Below are positions 26,826-36,466 of a stretch of 64,000 nucleotides of DNA, one piece after another. Each line of letters starts with the position of its first letter. The first letter of the stretch is position 1. Below the pieces are notes generated by a model that saw nothing but the letters and a program-made list of their open reading frames with translations, searched no databases and was not told where the DNA came from. A program made the translations under genes and the position numbers. This DNA comes from Salinisphaera sp040361255 (lineage in GTDB: Bacteria > Pseudomonadota > Gammaproteobacteria > Nevskiales > Salinisphaeraceae): NCBI RefSeq assembly GCF_040361255.1, contig NZ_APNG01000003.1, positions 1 through 64,000 on the forward strand, written 5' to 3'.

Positions 26826-28568
26826 TCAGTCGCTGTCGGGGGCTGTCGGCATATACCGACCGTCGCGATAATAATGCTCGCCGGTCAGCTGGCCGTTGTT
26901 GCCGTAGTAGGCTGCACGTCCGTCGCGTTTACCGCCGCTGTAGGTCTGCAGGCCGATCCGGACGCCGTTTTCGGCAAAGTCGTACCAGCGGCCATCGCGA
27001 CGGCCCTGGTCGTCGTACTGCCCGGCGGCACGCACATAGCCGTTTTCGTCGACGGCCTCCCAGCGGCCGATCTGAACGCCCTCGCGATAGCGGCCTTTCC
27101 ACACCTGCTGGTGTTGGTACGTGGTCCATTCGCCGTGGCGCTTGCCGTTCTTGTAGTCGCCACGGGCGACCAGGCGACGGTCGTAGGCCCGGTATTCGAC
27201 ATAGTCGCCGACCTGAACGCCGTGTTGGTAATGCGCGCGTGAAAGCAGTTCGCCGTTGTCGTCGGTGGTCGTGACCGCGCCGTCGAGTTTGCCCTGGTCG
27301 TCGTAGTGGCTTTCGGTGCGCTGGCCGCTGTAGCCGTATTCCACAGCCTCGCCAATCTGGGTGCCGTGGCGAAAGTGTGCATATTCGCGCAGTTCGAAAT
27401 CGCGATAGCTGCGCTGTTCGCCGTGGCGTTTGCCGTTGGCGTCGTAGTGTTCGATTTCGTAGGTCCCGGCATCGGTACCGCGGGCCTGGTACTGCCGGCC
27501 CACCGGGTGGCCGTTGCGTTCGACCGTGTGCCGGCGCAGGCGTCCATTGCCGTAGAACGAGCGGTTCTCCTTATAGCCGGTTTCGGGGTTTTCGATACGC
27601 TTCGAGGTCACGTAGCCGTTCTTGTCGTGCCAGCGCGTGATCTTGAGTGTTTCGCCGTTGTGCTCGACGTGATGCATGAATATGCTGGGCTCGCCGTCCC
27701 GGTAGCTCTTAGATGCAATCACATCGCCGCTGCCATCCTCGGCATAGCTGCGCGAGCGTTTGGGCTGGCCCTTGTTATCGAACCAGCGATGGGTGCCCAC
27801 CGGCTGGCCGGCCCGAAAATGCTTGACGCTTCTGAGCTGGCTATCGCTGAACCAGCTGCGTTGTTCACCGTCTTTCTCGCCGGCTGCGTAGTGCCAGTGC
27901 CTGACCAGCCGACCTTCGTCGTTCCAGGCGCGATAGTCACCATCGAGCTTGTCGTTGCGATAATGGCTGCGCCGCGTCAGGTGTTTGCCGCCGTTGCCAT
28001 AGCTTTCGGCCCAGCCGTTGCGTTCGTCGTTTTCGTATTGTTCCAGCCGGTAGAGCGTACCCGCCGAGTAGGTTTGCTTGATGCCTTCGATCTTGCCGTC
28101 GACATACGGCGTACGACAGCGCAGCAGACCAGTGACGGGGTTGTAGCAGCGCACCTCGCCGTCGATCACGCCGTGGCGCAACGGCTGTTCGGAGCGTAGC
28201 TTGCCGTTTTCGCCGAAACTGACCACCAGCCCGTGAAAGCGGCCCTCGCTGTCGTGGATGCCCACCTGCTTGAGCGTGCCGTTTTCGGCGTCGTGGCTTT
28301 CGTAATAACCGACCCAGTGGCTGTCGTCGGCGTTCATGTCCGGGTCGGACAGGTAGCTGCGATAACGCAGCCGATCGCTGTCGATCGTGCGCACTTCCGT
28401 GAGCCAGCCGAGGCCGTCGCGCTCATCGGCGACGGTGGCCTTGTAGACGGCCTGCGCCTTGGTTACCGGGTCGAAATCGTCATTGAGCCAGAAGGTGCCC
28501 TGGGCGAATGCTGCGCTATGCGCACAGGCCAGGCTGAGTGCGATTGCGCTATGCCGGATCCACTTCAT
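26826..28568 (-). CDS. Secreted MORN-variant repeat protein B3 (YwqK-like repeats)
   Basis: A 580-residue exported protein: signal peptide 1-22 (ending AAFAQ), then a non-repeat domain of about 90 residues (GTFWLNDDFDPV, ATVADERDGLGW, HWVGYYE) shared with the two paralogues at 31035 and 32804, then about twenty MORN-variant repeats of 20-25 residues with the pattern Gly-x-x-x-Gly-Glu/x-Trp/Tyr (for example YKNGKRHGEWTTY and DDQGRRDGRWYDF). Database pipelines label such repeats YwqK antitoxin, but that does not prove an antitoxin role. Its ATG overlaps the stop of the upstream family A gene as ATGA, so the two are translationally coupled. Periplasmic or surface location is inferred. Confidence 0.8.
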   Translation of the reverse strand: MKWIRHSAIALSLACAHSAAFAQGTFWLNDDFDPVTKAQAVYKATVADERDGLGWLTEVRTIDSDRLRYRSYLSDPDMNADDSHWVGYYESHDAENGTLKQVGIHDSEGRFHGLVVSFGENGKLRSEQPLRHGVIDGEVRCYNPVTGLLRCRTPYVDGKIEGIKQTYSAGTLYRLEQYENDERNGWAESYGNGGKHLTRRSHYRNDKLDGDYRAWNDEGRLVRHWHYAAGEKDGEQRSWFSDSQLRSVKHFRAGQPVGTHRWFDNKGQPKRSRSYAEDGSGDVIASKSYRDGEPSIFMHHVEHNGETLKITRWHDKNGYVTSKRIENPETGYKENRSFYGNGRLRRHTVERNGHPVGRQYQARGTDAGTYEIEHYDANGKRHGEQRSYRDFELREYAHFRHGTQIGEAVEYGYSGQRTESHYDDQGKLDGAVTTTDDNGELLSRAHYQHGVQVGDYVEYRAYDRRLVARGDYKNGKRHGEWTTYQHQQVWKGRYREGVQIGRWEAVDENGYVRAAGQYDDQGRRDGRWYDFAENGVRIGLQTYSGGKRDGRAAYYGNNGQLTGEHYYRDGRYMPTAPDSD

Positions 28569-30928
28569 GGCAGCGCCTTGAGCTCGTCATGCCAGCTGTG
28601 TGTGCGCGGTTCGCCGTCGAGTTGCATGACCATCACGTGATCCGCCGCACCCCAGAGCCGGATGACTCCATCGTCGTACATGTAATCGCCCAGCGCGTGC
28701 TCGCTGGCTTCTGTCTGCCAGTCGTCCCGGCGTTGATCCGGTGCGGCGTCCTTGCGCATCGGACGTAACGCATGGCCTTTGGCGTCGTAAAACCGAATGC
28801 TGTCGAAAAAGGCCGCTGCGGAGCGCTGCGGATCTGGCGTACGGCCGGTTACGGCTTTCAGGTCGATCAGCCAGGGCTTGTCGGAGTCGATCGCGATGCG
28901 CTGCCAGCGCGGCGTACCGGGGCAGGTGAGGGTGGTTTGCACTTCGATGCCGTAGAAATAGGTCCGCACGCCGTCGTCGGTGGCCAGCTCCCAGGTTTGC
29001 TCGCCTGGCGCGTCTTCGTCGTCTGCGCGCCTGCCGTAACGATTGGCGCTGGGTCGCGGTTGCCAGACCAGCGCATGGCCGGCCTGGGCGGGGGCGTCGG
29101 CGGTCAGTTCGCAGGCGCCGGCCAGCCCTTCGGGCAGGATCAGGCGCAGGCGGTTCTTATCGGCATCCTCGGTGTGGATGTCGTCGAATGCGATCGGCCC
29201 TTCGCTCGGCGTGTCAGTCTGTGCCGCAGTGCCCAGAGTCTTCTTCTCGGGCGGCGCCAGATCGCGGTTGCTATAGCGCGCGGCGAAATCCCGGAATGAC
29301 ACGCGATAGGATTGGCTTTCGGTGCTGGTCTTTGCATGGCGCAGCGCCAGCTCGGCGGGCGTGTGGTCGGATTGCACCTTGAAGTGCTGTATCCAGGCCA
29401 GCGGCTGATCGACACGGGCCAGTGCGATTTCTTCGGTGGTGCTGAGCCAGCTGTCATGGCCTGTACCCAGCGTTCGTGCATTCAGACCGGCCTGGGGCGT
29501 GGTCGAATCGGGCCAGTAATAAGCGGTGCCCGAGGTATACAGATCCACCCACCAGCTATTGTCTTCATTGGCGACCGGGTTTGCGGTCACCTTGACGCGG
29601 TTTTCGCCCACTTGCGTGGGTTGTTCGCCGAGCTTGAGCTGTGTCTTTTCGCCCGCGTCGGTCGGCGTGTATTCGAGCTGCGCCTCGACGCGGGCCACGC
29701 GATCGAGCGCGGGCGTGTTCCAGCCCAGGCTGCGAAGGCGGAATATCTGCAGGGCACCGGGGTTGTCCGGCCGGCTGTCGTAGTCGAGTGCGTCGAATAC
29801 CAGCGGGATATCCAGCGGTTGGTCCTGGTTGTCGTAGAGCGTGATATCGGTGAGTGCGAGCGAGCCGAAGGGGATTTCGTCAAAGGCGTCGACTTCAAAA
29901 GCCAGTTCCAGCTCGTGGCCGTCGGCCATGAATACCGGGTTGCGCGCGTCGAGATCGAGCTCGGTGGGCGCGGCGGGCGCCTCATCCTGGGCCTGTGCCT
30001 GGGTTTGCGGTATGGGGTACTCGCGGTCTTCGTCGAACGACGGGCCGGTGATCAGGTTCGACAGGCCATCGGCATACAAGCCAGTGGCCAGGTCCTCGCG
30101 GTGCACGGCATAGGCCAGGCTACGAACGGCGGCCGAGTGGTCGCCGACGCGTATATTCATATGCGATACGGCGGCCATCGACTCGAGCCAGCCGGTGGCG
30201 CGATCCAGGCGGACGCGTGCTTCAAGACGCACGTCGGAGATACGTGCGTCCAGGGCCAGGCCGGCCAGTTGTCGGCTAATCGGGTTGTCGTTGTCGAGGG
30301 TGTCGGCGCGGCCGGTGATTTGCAGCGAGACCGAGTCGTCGGTTACCCGCGTGACCGTGACGGCAACGTCGTGCAGGCCGCGATAGGCATCCAGGCGGAC
30401 TTCGGCGCCTTCGCGTGCCGGCAGCGATGCGGCGATCGTCGGATCGACGATCTGGGTCTGAAAGGCATCGCCGGTCAGCCCGGGGGCCTCGGTGTCGAGT
30501 GCGTCGATCTTGTCCTGATCGACCAGGGCGATATCGCTCTTGCCGTCGGCATCGATGGTGAGATCGAAGCCGTCGCGCAGCATATCGGCGACCTCGCCGG
30601 CTTTGCCATCCTCGGACTCGCTACTGGAGAACAGCGTCTGATAACGGCGTCTGATCTCGAGCAGTTCCGGAGTCACGCGCAGCCGTGTGCTTTCGCCGAC
30701 ATGATCCACGCGATAGCGCAGCACGCCCGTACTGCTTGTTTCATTGGCGCGGGATGCATCCTCGGGGATGATTTCCACCCGGCTGGCCACGGCATAGTCG
30801 CGTACCTCGCCTTCGGTGGGCGTGAAGCGAACGGTGCGCGGGCCGCCCGGGGAATACAGCATATAGGCGGCAATCGCGAAGCCGCCGATGATGACTACTA
30901 AAGCGATCCAGAGAATTTTTCTGTTCAA
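28565..30928 (-). CDS. Membrane-anchored family A protein A5 (unrecognised, long form)
   Basis: I do not recognise this family. The 787-residue protein has one N-terminal membrane segment (ILWIALVVIIGGFAIAAYML) and a large, probably beta-rich exported part. Features shared with four cluster paralogues: an early YAV/YRV segment, DGFDLTIDADG, RLDAYRGL, RATGWLESM, then LALTDITLYDNQDQPLDIP and the block LGWNTPALDRVARVEAQLEY. A C-terminal domain (about 600-787) found only in the three long members has Cys in GACELTADAPAQ and TTLTCPGTPRW, then DSDKPWLIDL, FFDSIRFYDAKGHALRPM and DGVIRLWG. The start chosen is a TTG with TAGG upstream; a TTG 24 bases earlier is possible. Coupled to B3 by ATGA. Confidence 0.75.
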   Translation of the reverse strand: MNRKILWIALVVIIGGFAIAAYMLYSPGGPRTVRFTPTEGEVRDYAVASRVEIIPEDASRANETSSTGVLRYRVDHVGESTRLRVTPELLEIRRRYQTLFSSSESEDGKAGEVADMLRDGFDLTIDADGKSDIALVDQDKIDALDTEAPGLTGDAFQTQIVDPTIAASLPAREGAEVRLDAYRGLHDVAVTVTRVTDDSVSLQITGRADTLDNDNPISRQLAGLALDARISDVRLEARVRLDRATGWLESMAAVSHMNIRVGDHSAAVRSLAYAVHREDLATGLYADGLSNLITGPSFDEDREYPIPQTQAQAQDEAPAAPTELDLDARNPVFMADGHELELAFEVDAFDEIPFGSLALTDITLYDNQDQPLDIPLVFDALDYDSRPDNPGALQIFRLRSLGWNTPALDRVARVEAQLEYTPTDAGEKTQLKLGEQPTQVGENRVKVTANPVANEDNSWWVDLYTSGTAYYWPDSTTPQAGLNARTLGTGHDSWLSTTEEIALARVDQPLAWIQHFKVQSDHTPAELALRHAKTSTESQSYRVSFRDFAARYSNRDLAPPEKKTLGTAAQTDTPSEGPIAFDDIHTEDADKNRLRLILPEGLAGACELTADAPAQAGHALVWQPRPSANRYGRRADDEDAPGEQTWELATDDGVRTYFYGIEVQTTLTCPGTPRWQRIAIDSDKPWLIDLKAVTGRTPDPQRSAAAFFDSIRFYDAKGHALRPMRKDAAPDQRRDDWQTEASEHALGDYMYDDGVIRLWGAADHVMVMQLDGEPRTHSWHDELKALP

Positions 30929-31034
30929 AACAGGCCTATCGGGACAGTGCAACGCGCGCCTGCGTAGCGGGGCGCGCTGCTATGGGTTTAAGGGCGAGGC
31001 ATTAAAGCGGGCAAACGGGCGTTTGAAGAATAGG

Positions 31035-32774
31035 TCAGTGGGTATCGCGCAGGCCGTTGCAGTATTCGCGCCGTGTCTGGCCGGCGTTAGGGTCGTAGGG
31101 CGGCGTGTCGACGCGCTCGCCGTTGCGATACAGCTCACAGCTGTCGAGTTCGCCGTCGTGGCGGTAGTTCAGCCATAGACCGCTGCGCTGGCCGGCCTCG
31201 AAATTGCCTTCGGTAAGCGGGTAGCCCTCGGCGTTGACGGCCTGCCAGCGGCCGATCTTCTGGCCTTTGCGATAGCGGCCGTGCCAGGTCGGCCCGCCGC
31301 TGGCCGATGTCTCGATCCAGGCCCCATGCCGGACGCCGTCGACATAGTGGCCCCGCTCCACCGGTTTGTCGTCGTCGGCGTAGCGATCGTAACGCTCGTA
31401 CAGGCCGTCTTTGCTGCCCTCGTCGTAGTGGGCGATTTCGATGAGTTGCTGGTCGCTGTCGACCACGCGGTATTCGCCGTCGAGCTTGTCGTCGACATAC
31501 TGGCCCTCGGTGCGCTGGCCGCCATAGTCGCGCTCGAAGAACGGGCCGTTGCGTTGGCCATCGGCCCAGGTGGTCATCTTCACGATTTTACCGTGGCGGA
31601 TTTCGACCTCTTTGCCCTGGCGTTTGCCGTTGTCGTCGTAGTGGGTCCGCAGGCTGTGATTGGGCTCGAGCGTTTCGATATACAGCCCCACTCGGTGATG
31701 ATCGCGTAGCTCACGGCGATAGGTGATTTGCCCGTCGGCGGCAAAACGCAATTCGATTTCGTGGGCCTGTTGAGGGAAGGCGATGCGGCGGACTTCGACA
31801 TAGCCGTAGCGGTCGAAATACTCGTGAATCTCCTTCGGCGTATCGGTATCGCGGACATGACGCACCCGGGTTTTCGGCTGCCCGGTGGCGGTGTCGTAAC
31901 GGGTCGTGACCAGTAGCCGCCCGTCGCGATCGAGCACGGTTTGCGCGGTGACCTGGTCGTTTACGTTGTAGCGATTGACGATGTCATGACTGACCTGTTC
32001 GCCGTCGCGGTAGTACACGATCTCGCTGAGCAGGTTTTTTTCCTGATCGTGCCATTGGCGTTGTGGGCCGTCCTTGCGTCCGTTGACGAAACGGGTTTCG
32101 GCGACGGTTTTGCCGGCCTCGTATTCGCGTGCCCAGCCATCGGGTCGGCCGTCGCGGTATTCGACGCGGCTGACCAGCCAGGCCCGGTCGCCCGTGCTGT
32201 ATTGCTCTGTGACGCCGTCGAGGCGATCGTGATGATATTCCTCGATACGAAACAGTGCGCCCTGAACATACTGGGCATGGATGCCCTCGCGCTCGCCGTT
32301 TTCGTAATCGGTGACACTGTAAAGTTTGCCGTCGACATACTGGCGGGTCTTGCCTTCGAGTTCGCCGTCGCGATAGAGCGCGGCGCGTTCGAGCCGGCCC
32401 TGGGCATCGAAGGTGGTCATCAGGCCCTGATAGCGCGCCTGGGCATCGGCCGTGCCGACTTCGGCAAGGCGATGTTCGCCGTTCATGCGATACAGCGCGT
32501 AATGGCCGATCCAGGTGACATCGGTATCGTCTCGCTCGGGCTTGGCGACATAGCCGCGCATGCGCAGGGCATCGTCTTCGATACGGCGCAGTTCGGCCGG
32601 CCAGCCGATCCCGTCACGTTGGCTCTGCACGCTGACCCGATAGGTTGCCGCGGCCGCATCGTCGACGGGGTTGAGTTCGGCGTCGTACCAGAAGCGGGTC
32701 GGGTCCTGGGCATGGACAGCGCCGGCCGCGACGAGCAGGCCGGCGGCCAGGGCATGGCGGGCACGGGTGATCAT
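31035..32774 (-). CDS. Secreted MORN-variant repeat protein B2
   Basis: A 579-residue exported repeat protein paralogous to B1 and B3. Signal peptide residues 1-23 (ending AVHAQ); N-terminal shared domain (FWYDAELNPVDDA, QSQRDGIGWPAELRRI, TWIGHYALYRMNGEHRLAEVG); then about eighteen MORN-variant repeats (YENGEREGIHAQYVQG, YVDGVRHGAWIETSA, YRKGQKIGRWQAVNAEGY). The C-terminus adds Cys residues (DSCELYRNG and YCNGLRDTH). The ATG at 32774 is chosen because it directly precedes the signal peptide; the frame is open 57 codons further upstream but there overlaps the end of B1. The gene lies 29 bases after B1 and 106 bases before A5. Confidence 0.8.
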   Translation of the reverse strand: MITRARHALAAGLLVAAGAVHAQDPTRFWYDAELNPVDDAAAATYRVSVQSQRDGIGWPAELRRIEDDALRMRGYVAKPERDDTDVTWIGHYALYRMNGEHRLAEVGTADAQARYQGLMTTFDAQGRLERAALYRDGELEGKTRQYVDGKLYSVTDYENGEREGIHAQYVQGALFRIEEYHHDRLDGVTEQYSTGDRAWLVSRVEYRDGRPDGWAREYEAGKTVAETRFVNGRKDGPQRQWHDQEKNLLSEIVYYRDGEQVSHDIVNRYNVNDQVTAQTVLDRDGRLLVTTRYDTATGQPKTRVRHVRDTDTPKEIHEYFDRYGYVEVRRIAFPQQAHEIELRFAADGQITYRRELRDHHRVGLYIETLEPNHSLRTHYDDNGKRQGKEVEIRHGKIVKMTTWADGQRNGPFFERDYGGQRTEGQYVDDKLDGEYRVVDSDQQLIEIAHYDEGSKDGLYERYDRYADDDKPVERGHYVDGVRHGAWIETSASGGPTWHGRYRKGQKIGRWQAVNAEGYPLTEGNFEAGQRSGLWLNYRHDGELDSCELYRNGERVDTPPYDPNAGQTRREYCNGLRDTH

Positions 32775-32803
32775 GCAAAAGCCTCTCGTGGTGGCACGGC
32801 GTA

Positions 32804-34078
32804 TCAGCCGCCGTTGTCCGAACCGCCGTTCTGGCTGTCGTCGACCGGCTCGCCGTGGTTCATCGTCCACTGGCGCACCGGCTCGCCGTTGCGATAATCG
32901 GCCTGTTCGCCGTGCAGGCGCCCCTGGTCGTCGTAGCGACGCCATTCGTACTGGCCGTCGAAGGTCTGTTCGACCTGCAGGCCGCTCGGCTTGCCGTCGA
33001 CGACTTCCTTGCGATAGACGACCTGGCCGTCTTCGCTGTAGTGCGTCTTGATATAGTGCGGCGCGTCGCGAAAGCTGATGTGGCGGGTAAGCAGATGGCC
33101 GGTGTTGGAGAAGGTCTCGTCGACCCGCCGGCGGCGTCCCTGTGCGTCGGTTTCGAGACGATCCTCGGCCTTGCGCGGACTGCCGTCGATCGGCCAGAAC
33201 TGGGTGCGGCGTAGCCGCTGTCCGTCGTCGCCGAGCACGCGCTCTTCATCGAGACGGCCACCACTGTAGTACTGCTGAAGCCCGCGTAACTGGTCGTCGT
33301 CATAGCGGTAGACGGAGGCCAGTTGTCCGGCTGCCTGGTTGAGCCAGTTGCGCTGGATACCATTCTTGCGACCATCCACATAGTGGGTTTCCTGCAACAG
33401 TGCGCCTTCGAGCGACCAGACGCGCTCCCAACCGTCGAGCCGGCCATCGCGATAGTGGCTGCGCTGGGTGAGTACCTGCGGTGAATGCAGGCTGCCGTAC
33501 TGTTCGACCACGCCGTCGATCTTGTTGTTGTGCACCTCGGTGAGCTTGCGAATGCGCCCGTCGTAGTAGCTGGTTTCAAAGCCTTCGCGCTTGCCGTCGA
33601 CCAGCGGCGTGAGATAGCGCAGCTCGCCGCCGACATAGCGGCGCCCCATGCCCTGCATCACCCCGTTTACATACGGCGTTTCGTAGCTGAGCACCCCATC
33701 CCGGTCAAAGCCGACCGATAGCCCGTTGCGTTCGCCGGCCATATTGCGGGTACCCACTTCCGCGAGCCTGTAATCGCCGGCGAAGCGGTAGAGTTGATAG
33801 GCGCCGACCCATTTCTGATCGGGATCCGCCAGATCCGGCGTCGAGCTGTAGCCGCGAAAATTGAGCTGGTCGTAGCGAATCCGCCGTATTTCCACCGGCC
33901 AGCCCGGCCCGTCGCGTTCGTCGGCGACCGTGGCCTTGCGGCTGGCCTTGGATTTGGCGACGACGTCGAAGTTGTCGTCGAGCCAGAAGGTGCCCTGGGC
34001 CCAGGCGCTGCCGGTCTGCACGAGCAGATAGGCTGCGACCACGGCGAATTGTGGGCGCAATCGTGTTGAATGGATCAT
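32804..34078 (-). CDS. Secreted MORN-variant repeat protein B1 (short form)
   Basis: A 424-residue exported protein paralogous to B2 and B3 but with fewer repeats. Signal peptide 1-27 (ending SAWAQ), shared N-terminal domain (GTFWLDDNFDVVAKSKA, ATVADERDGPGWPVEIRRI, KWVGAYQLYRFAGDYRLAEVG), then about a dozen MORN-variant repeats, for example YVGGELRYLTPLVDGKREG and YRDGRLDGWERVW. The end is Asn/Gly/Asp-rich. Its ATG overlaps the stop of A4 in ATGA, indicating coupled translation. B1 is closest to B3 in the first 60 residues, consistent with duplication inside the cluster. Confidence 0.8.
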   Translation of the reverse strand: MIHSTRLRPQFAVVAAYLLVQTGSAWAQGTFWLDDNFDVVAKSKASRKATVADERDGPGWPVEIRRIRYDQLNFRGYSSTPDLADPDQKWVGAYQLYRFAGDYRLAEVGTRNMAGERNGLSVGFDRDGVLSYETPYVNGVMQGMGRRYVGGELRYLTPLVDGKREGFETSYYDGRIRKLTEVHNNKIDGVVEQYGSLHSPQVLTQRSHYRDGRLDGWERVWSLEGALLQETHYVDGRKNGIQRNWLNQAAGQLASVYRYDDDQLRGLQQYYSGGRLDEERVLGDDGQRLRRTQFWPIDGSPRKAEDRLETDAQGRRRRVDETFSNTGHLLTRHISFRDAPHYIKTHYSEDGQVVYRKEVVDGKPSGLQVEQTFDGQYEWRRYDDQGRLHGEQADYRNGEPVRQWTMNHGEPVDDSQNGGSDNGG

Positions 34079-36432
34079 TGCAGGTCCTTCAGATGGTTGC
34101 GCCATTGTTTTTCGATCGGCGCGCCGGAGAAGGTCAGCGATTTGACCGCAGCGACATCGCCCCAGAAACGGATACGCCCCTCGTCGTCGAGATAGTCGGA
34201 CACGCGGTGGCTCATGCCTTCGTTACGCCAGTCGTCGAGCCGGGTATCCGCGGTCATGTGCTTGAGCATGGGCCGTAGCGGTTTGCCGCGCGCGTCGAGA
34301 AAACGGTGGCTGTCGAAAAAGCGGGCCGCCTGCATGCCGGCATCGATCTCGCCGTCGACCACGGTGTTGATGTCCACCAGCCAGGGTTTGTCGCGATCGC
34401 TGTCGAGTTCGCGGGTCTGCCAGGCCGGCGTACCGCGGCAGGTCAGCGTGGTGGTGACATCGATGCCGTAGAAATAGACACGGATTCCGTCGTCGGTCAT
34501 CAATACCCAGCGGTCGGTATCGGGGTGTTCGCCGGTGCGCGGCTCGCCGATGCCGAAGCCGGGCGCACGTTGCTCTTCTGGCCGCCAGACCAGGGCATGG
34601 CCTTCTTGCGCCGGTGCATCGGCGGCGAGTTCGCAGGCCGAGCCCACGCCGATCGGCAGGCGCAGGCTCAGCCGATTCTGGTCGGCGCCTTGCGGGGCGG
34701 TGTCAAGCGCCAGCGACGGCTTCTCCGGCACCGGGGTGACCACGAGATTGCGCTTTTTCGGCGGCGACAATTCGCGGTTGCTGTAGTGCTGTTCGATGCT
34801 GGTGAACTGAAGCTCGTGCGAACTGGGCGCGGACGGGCTGGTGTAGAGCGCCAGCGGGAACCGGTCGCTGTCGCCGGTCACCAGTATCTGCTGGATCCAG
34901 GCGCCCGGCTTATCCACCCGGGCGAGCTGGGTGAGATCAGCCGGTGTCAGACCGTCATAGGCTTTGTCGCTCAGGCGTGCCGACAGATCGCCGTAGACCG
35001 CGCTCGGATCGTAGGTATAGAACGTCTGCTCGCTCACATTCAGCACTAGCCGCCAGCCGTCGTCGGTGGGAGTTGCCTGGATGTGCGCGCCGGGGTCCTG
35101 GCGTTCGGTCGGGGTATCGGCCAGCGGCAGCTCGATGGATTCCGGCTGGAGCGGGTCACGGTAGTCGAGACGCGCCTCGACGCGGGCGATGCGATCGAGC
35201 CGGGCGTCCTGCCAGCCCATTGGCAGCAGGCGCACGCGGGTATTGAGTTCGCCCTGGGAAAAATCGGGGCCGATGGATTCCAGCACCAACGGGATATCGA
35301 GTGTCTTGCCGTCGGCGTCGCGCAGGGTCAGTTGCTTGAGCGCCGACAGGCCCAGATGCGCGTCGGGGGCGATATCCTGGATCACGGTGAGTACCAGGGC
35401 GTGGTCCTTATCGTCGATGGAAAAACGCGCATCGGCATCGGCGAACGGCTGGGGGGCGGGTTTGTTCGCCCGCAAGGCTTCGGTTTCGGCCTTGCTGTGC
35501 GCCAACGGCAGTTTCACCCCGCCCTCACGCACACCCGTCGTCGCGCGATTGCCGAGCTGGTCGAGCCCGTCCTCGATCGAGCCCAGCGCCGGGTTGTCGA
35601 CGTGACGCATGGTCATCGTCGTATGGATGTTCCCGCTTTTGTCCTGGCTTTTGACGTCCTGTTCACTGATCAGCGCGAGTGATTCGATCCAGCCGCCGTC
35701 ACGGGACAGGCGCATGCGCCCGTGTACGGCGGTCACCCGCGTGCGCACGGCGTCGTAGCCGCTACCGAGGGTGGTATAGGTCGTGGGCGTATCGTCGGTG
35801 CGTTCGAGGGCGACGCTCACGCTGTCATCGTCGACGCGATCGACGGTGAGCGTGAGTGCCGGCATGCCCTGAAAGGCATCGACACGCACCTGCGCGCCGA
35901 CACGGGCCGGGATGCGGTTGGTGACAGCCGGCGTGCCCAGCTGCTGTTCGAACTGCTGGGCCTGGGTGTGGCCGATATGGTCTTTGAACGCATTCCAGGC
36001 GTCGCGGTTGACCGCGCTCAGGCGCGTGTGACCGCTGTCGCGATCCATGACCAGCGCGAAGCCGTCCTTCATAAGCGCGGGCACGGGCGTGTCGTCGAGC
36101 TTGGCGGCCTGGGTGCTGGAAAACAGCGTGTAGCCGTCCTTGTCCTGGACCTGGACGAAACGCGGCAGCACATGGAGTTTGAGCGTCGGCCCGGCTGCAT
36201 CCACCCGATAGCGCATCACGCTCTGCATGACCAGCGACTCCTGGCTGGATTTGCTGGATGTGTCATCGCCTTCGCGCATCTGCGCAATCACCCCGATGCG
36301 ATAATCGCGGGTATCGCCCTTGGCCGGGTCGAAGGTGATATCCGACGGTTTGGACAACACCACCGCGGCGGCGCCGATGCCGATCAGCACCAGAACGCCG
36401 ATCAGGCCCAGAAGCAGTTTTTTACTCGACAC
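34075..36432 (-). CDS. Membrane-anchored family A protein A4 (long form)
   Basis: A 785-residue paralogue of A1 and A5. N-terminal membrane segment residues 6-27 (LLLGLIGVLVLIGIGAAAVVL), then FDPAKGDTRDYRIGV, YRVDAAGPTLKLHVLPRF, LMKDGFALVMDRDSG, PARVGAQVRVDAFQGMPAL, DGGWIESLALIS, ALKQLTLRDADGKTLDIP and LLPMGWQDARLDRIARVEA. The C-terminal domain has Cys in GSACELAADAPAQEG and TTLTCRGTPAW, followed by DKPWLVDI, FFDSHRFLDARGKPLRPM and GRIRFWGDV. The GTG start is set by CAGGAG eight bases upstream. The start context (AGGAGTAACACGTGTCGA) is nearly the same as that of A3, a trace of duplication. The stop overlaps the B1 start. Confidence 0.78.
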   Translation of the reverse strand: MSSKKLLLGLIGVLVLIGIGAAAVVLSKPSDITFDPAKGDTRDYRIGVIAQMREGDDTSSKSSQESLVMQSVMRYRVDAAGPTLKLHVLPRFVQVQDKDGYTLFSSTQAAKLDDTPVPALMKDGFALVMDRDSGHTRLSAVNRDAWNAFKDHIGHTQAQQFEQQLGTPAVTNRIPARVGAQVRVDAFQGMPALTLTVDRVDDDSVSVALERTDDTPTTYTTLGSGYDAVRTRVTAVHGRMRLSRDGGWIESLALISEQDVKSQDKSGNIHTTMTMRHVDNPALGSIEDGLDQLGNRATTGVREGGVKLPLAHSKAETEALRANKPAPQPFADADARFSIDDKDHALVLTVIQDIAPDAHLGLSALKQLTLRDADGKTLDIPLVLESIGPDFSQGELNTRVRLLPMGWQDARLDRIARVEARLDYRDPLQPESIELPLADTPTERQDPGAHIQATPTDDGWRLVLNVSEQTFYTYDPSAVYGDLSARLSDKAYDGLTPADLTQLARVDKPGAWIQQILVTGDSDRFPLALYTSPSAPSSHELQFTSIEQHYSNRELSPPKKRNLVVTPVPEKPSLALDTAPQGADQNRLSLRLPIGVGSACELAADAPAQEGHALVWRPEEQRAPGFGIGEPRTGEHPDTDRWVLMTDDGIRVYFYGIDVTTTLTCRGTPAWQTRELDSDRDKPWLVDINTVVDGEIDAGMQAARFFDSHRFLDARGKPLRPMLKHMTADTRLDDWRNEGMSHRVSDYLDDEGRIRFWGDVAAVKSLTFSGAPIEKQWRNHLKDLQ

Positions 36433-36466
36433 GTGTTACTCCTGGTTGTCGTGTGCCGGCGGCGCG

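Noticed and set aside
29312..30901. 529-codon plus-strand open frame over A5
   Set aside because: Antisense shadow; A5 has paralogues on the minus strand with the same conserved blocks, which proves the coding strand.
26826..34078. Calling the MORN-variant genes YwqK antitoxins
   Set aside because: The name comes from repeat similarity only; no YwqJ-type or other toxin gene is adjacent, and the proteins are secreted.
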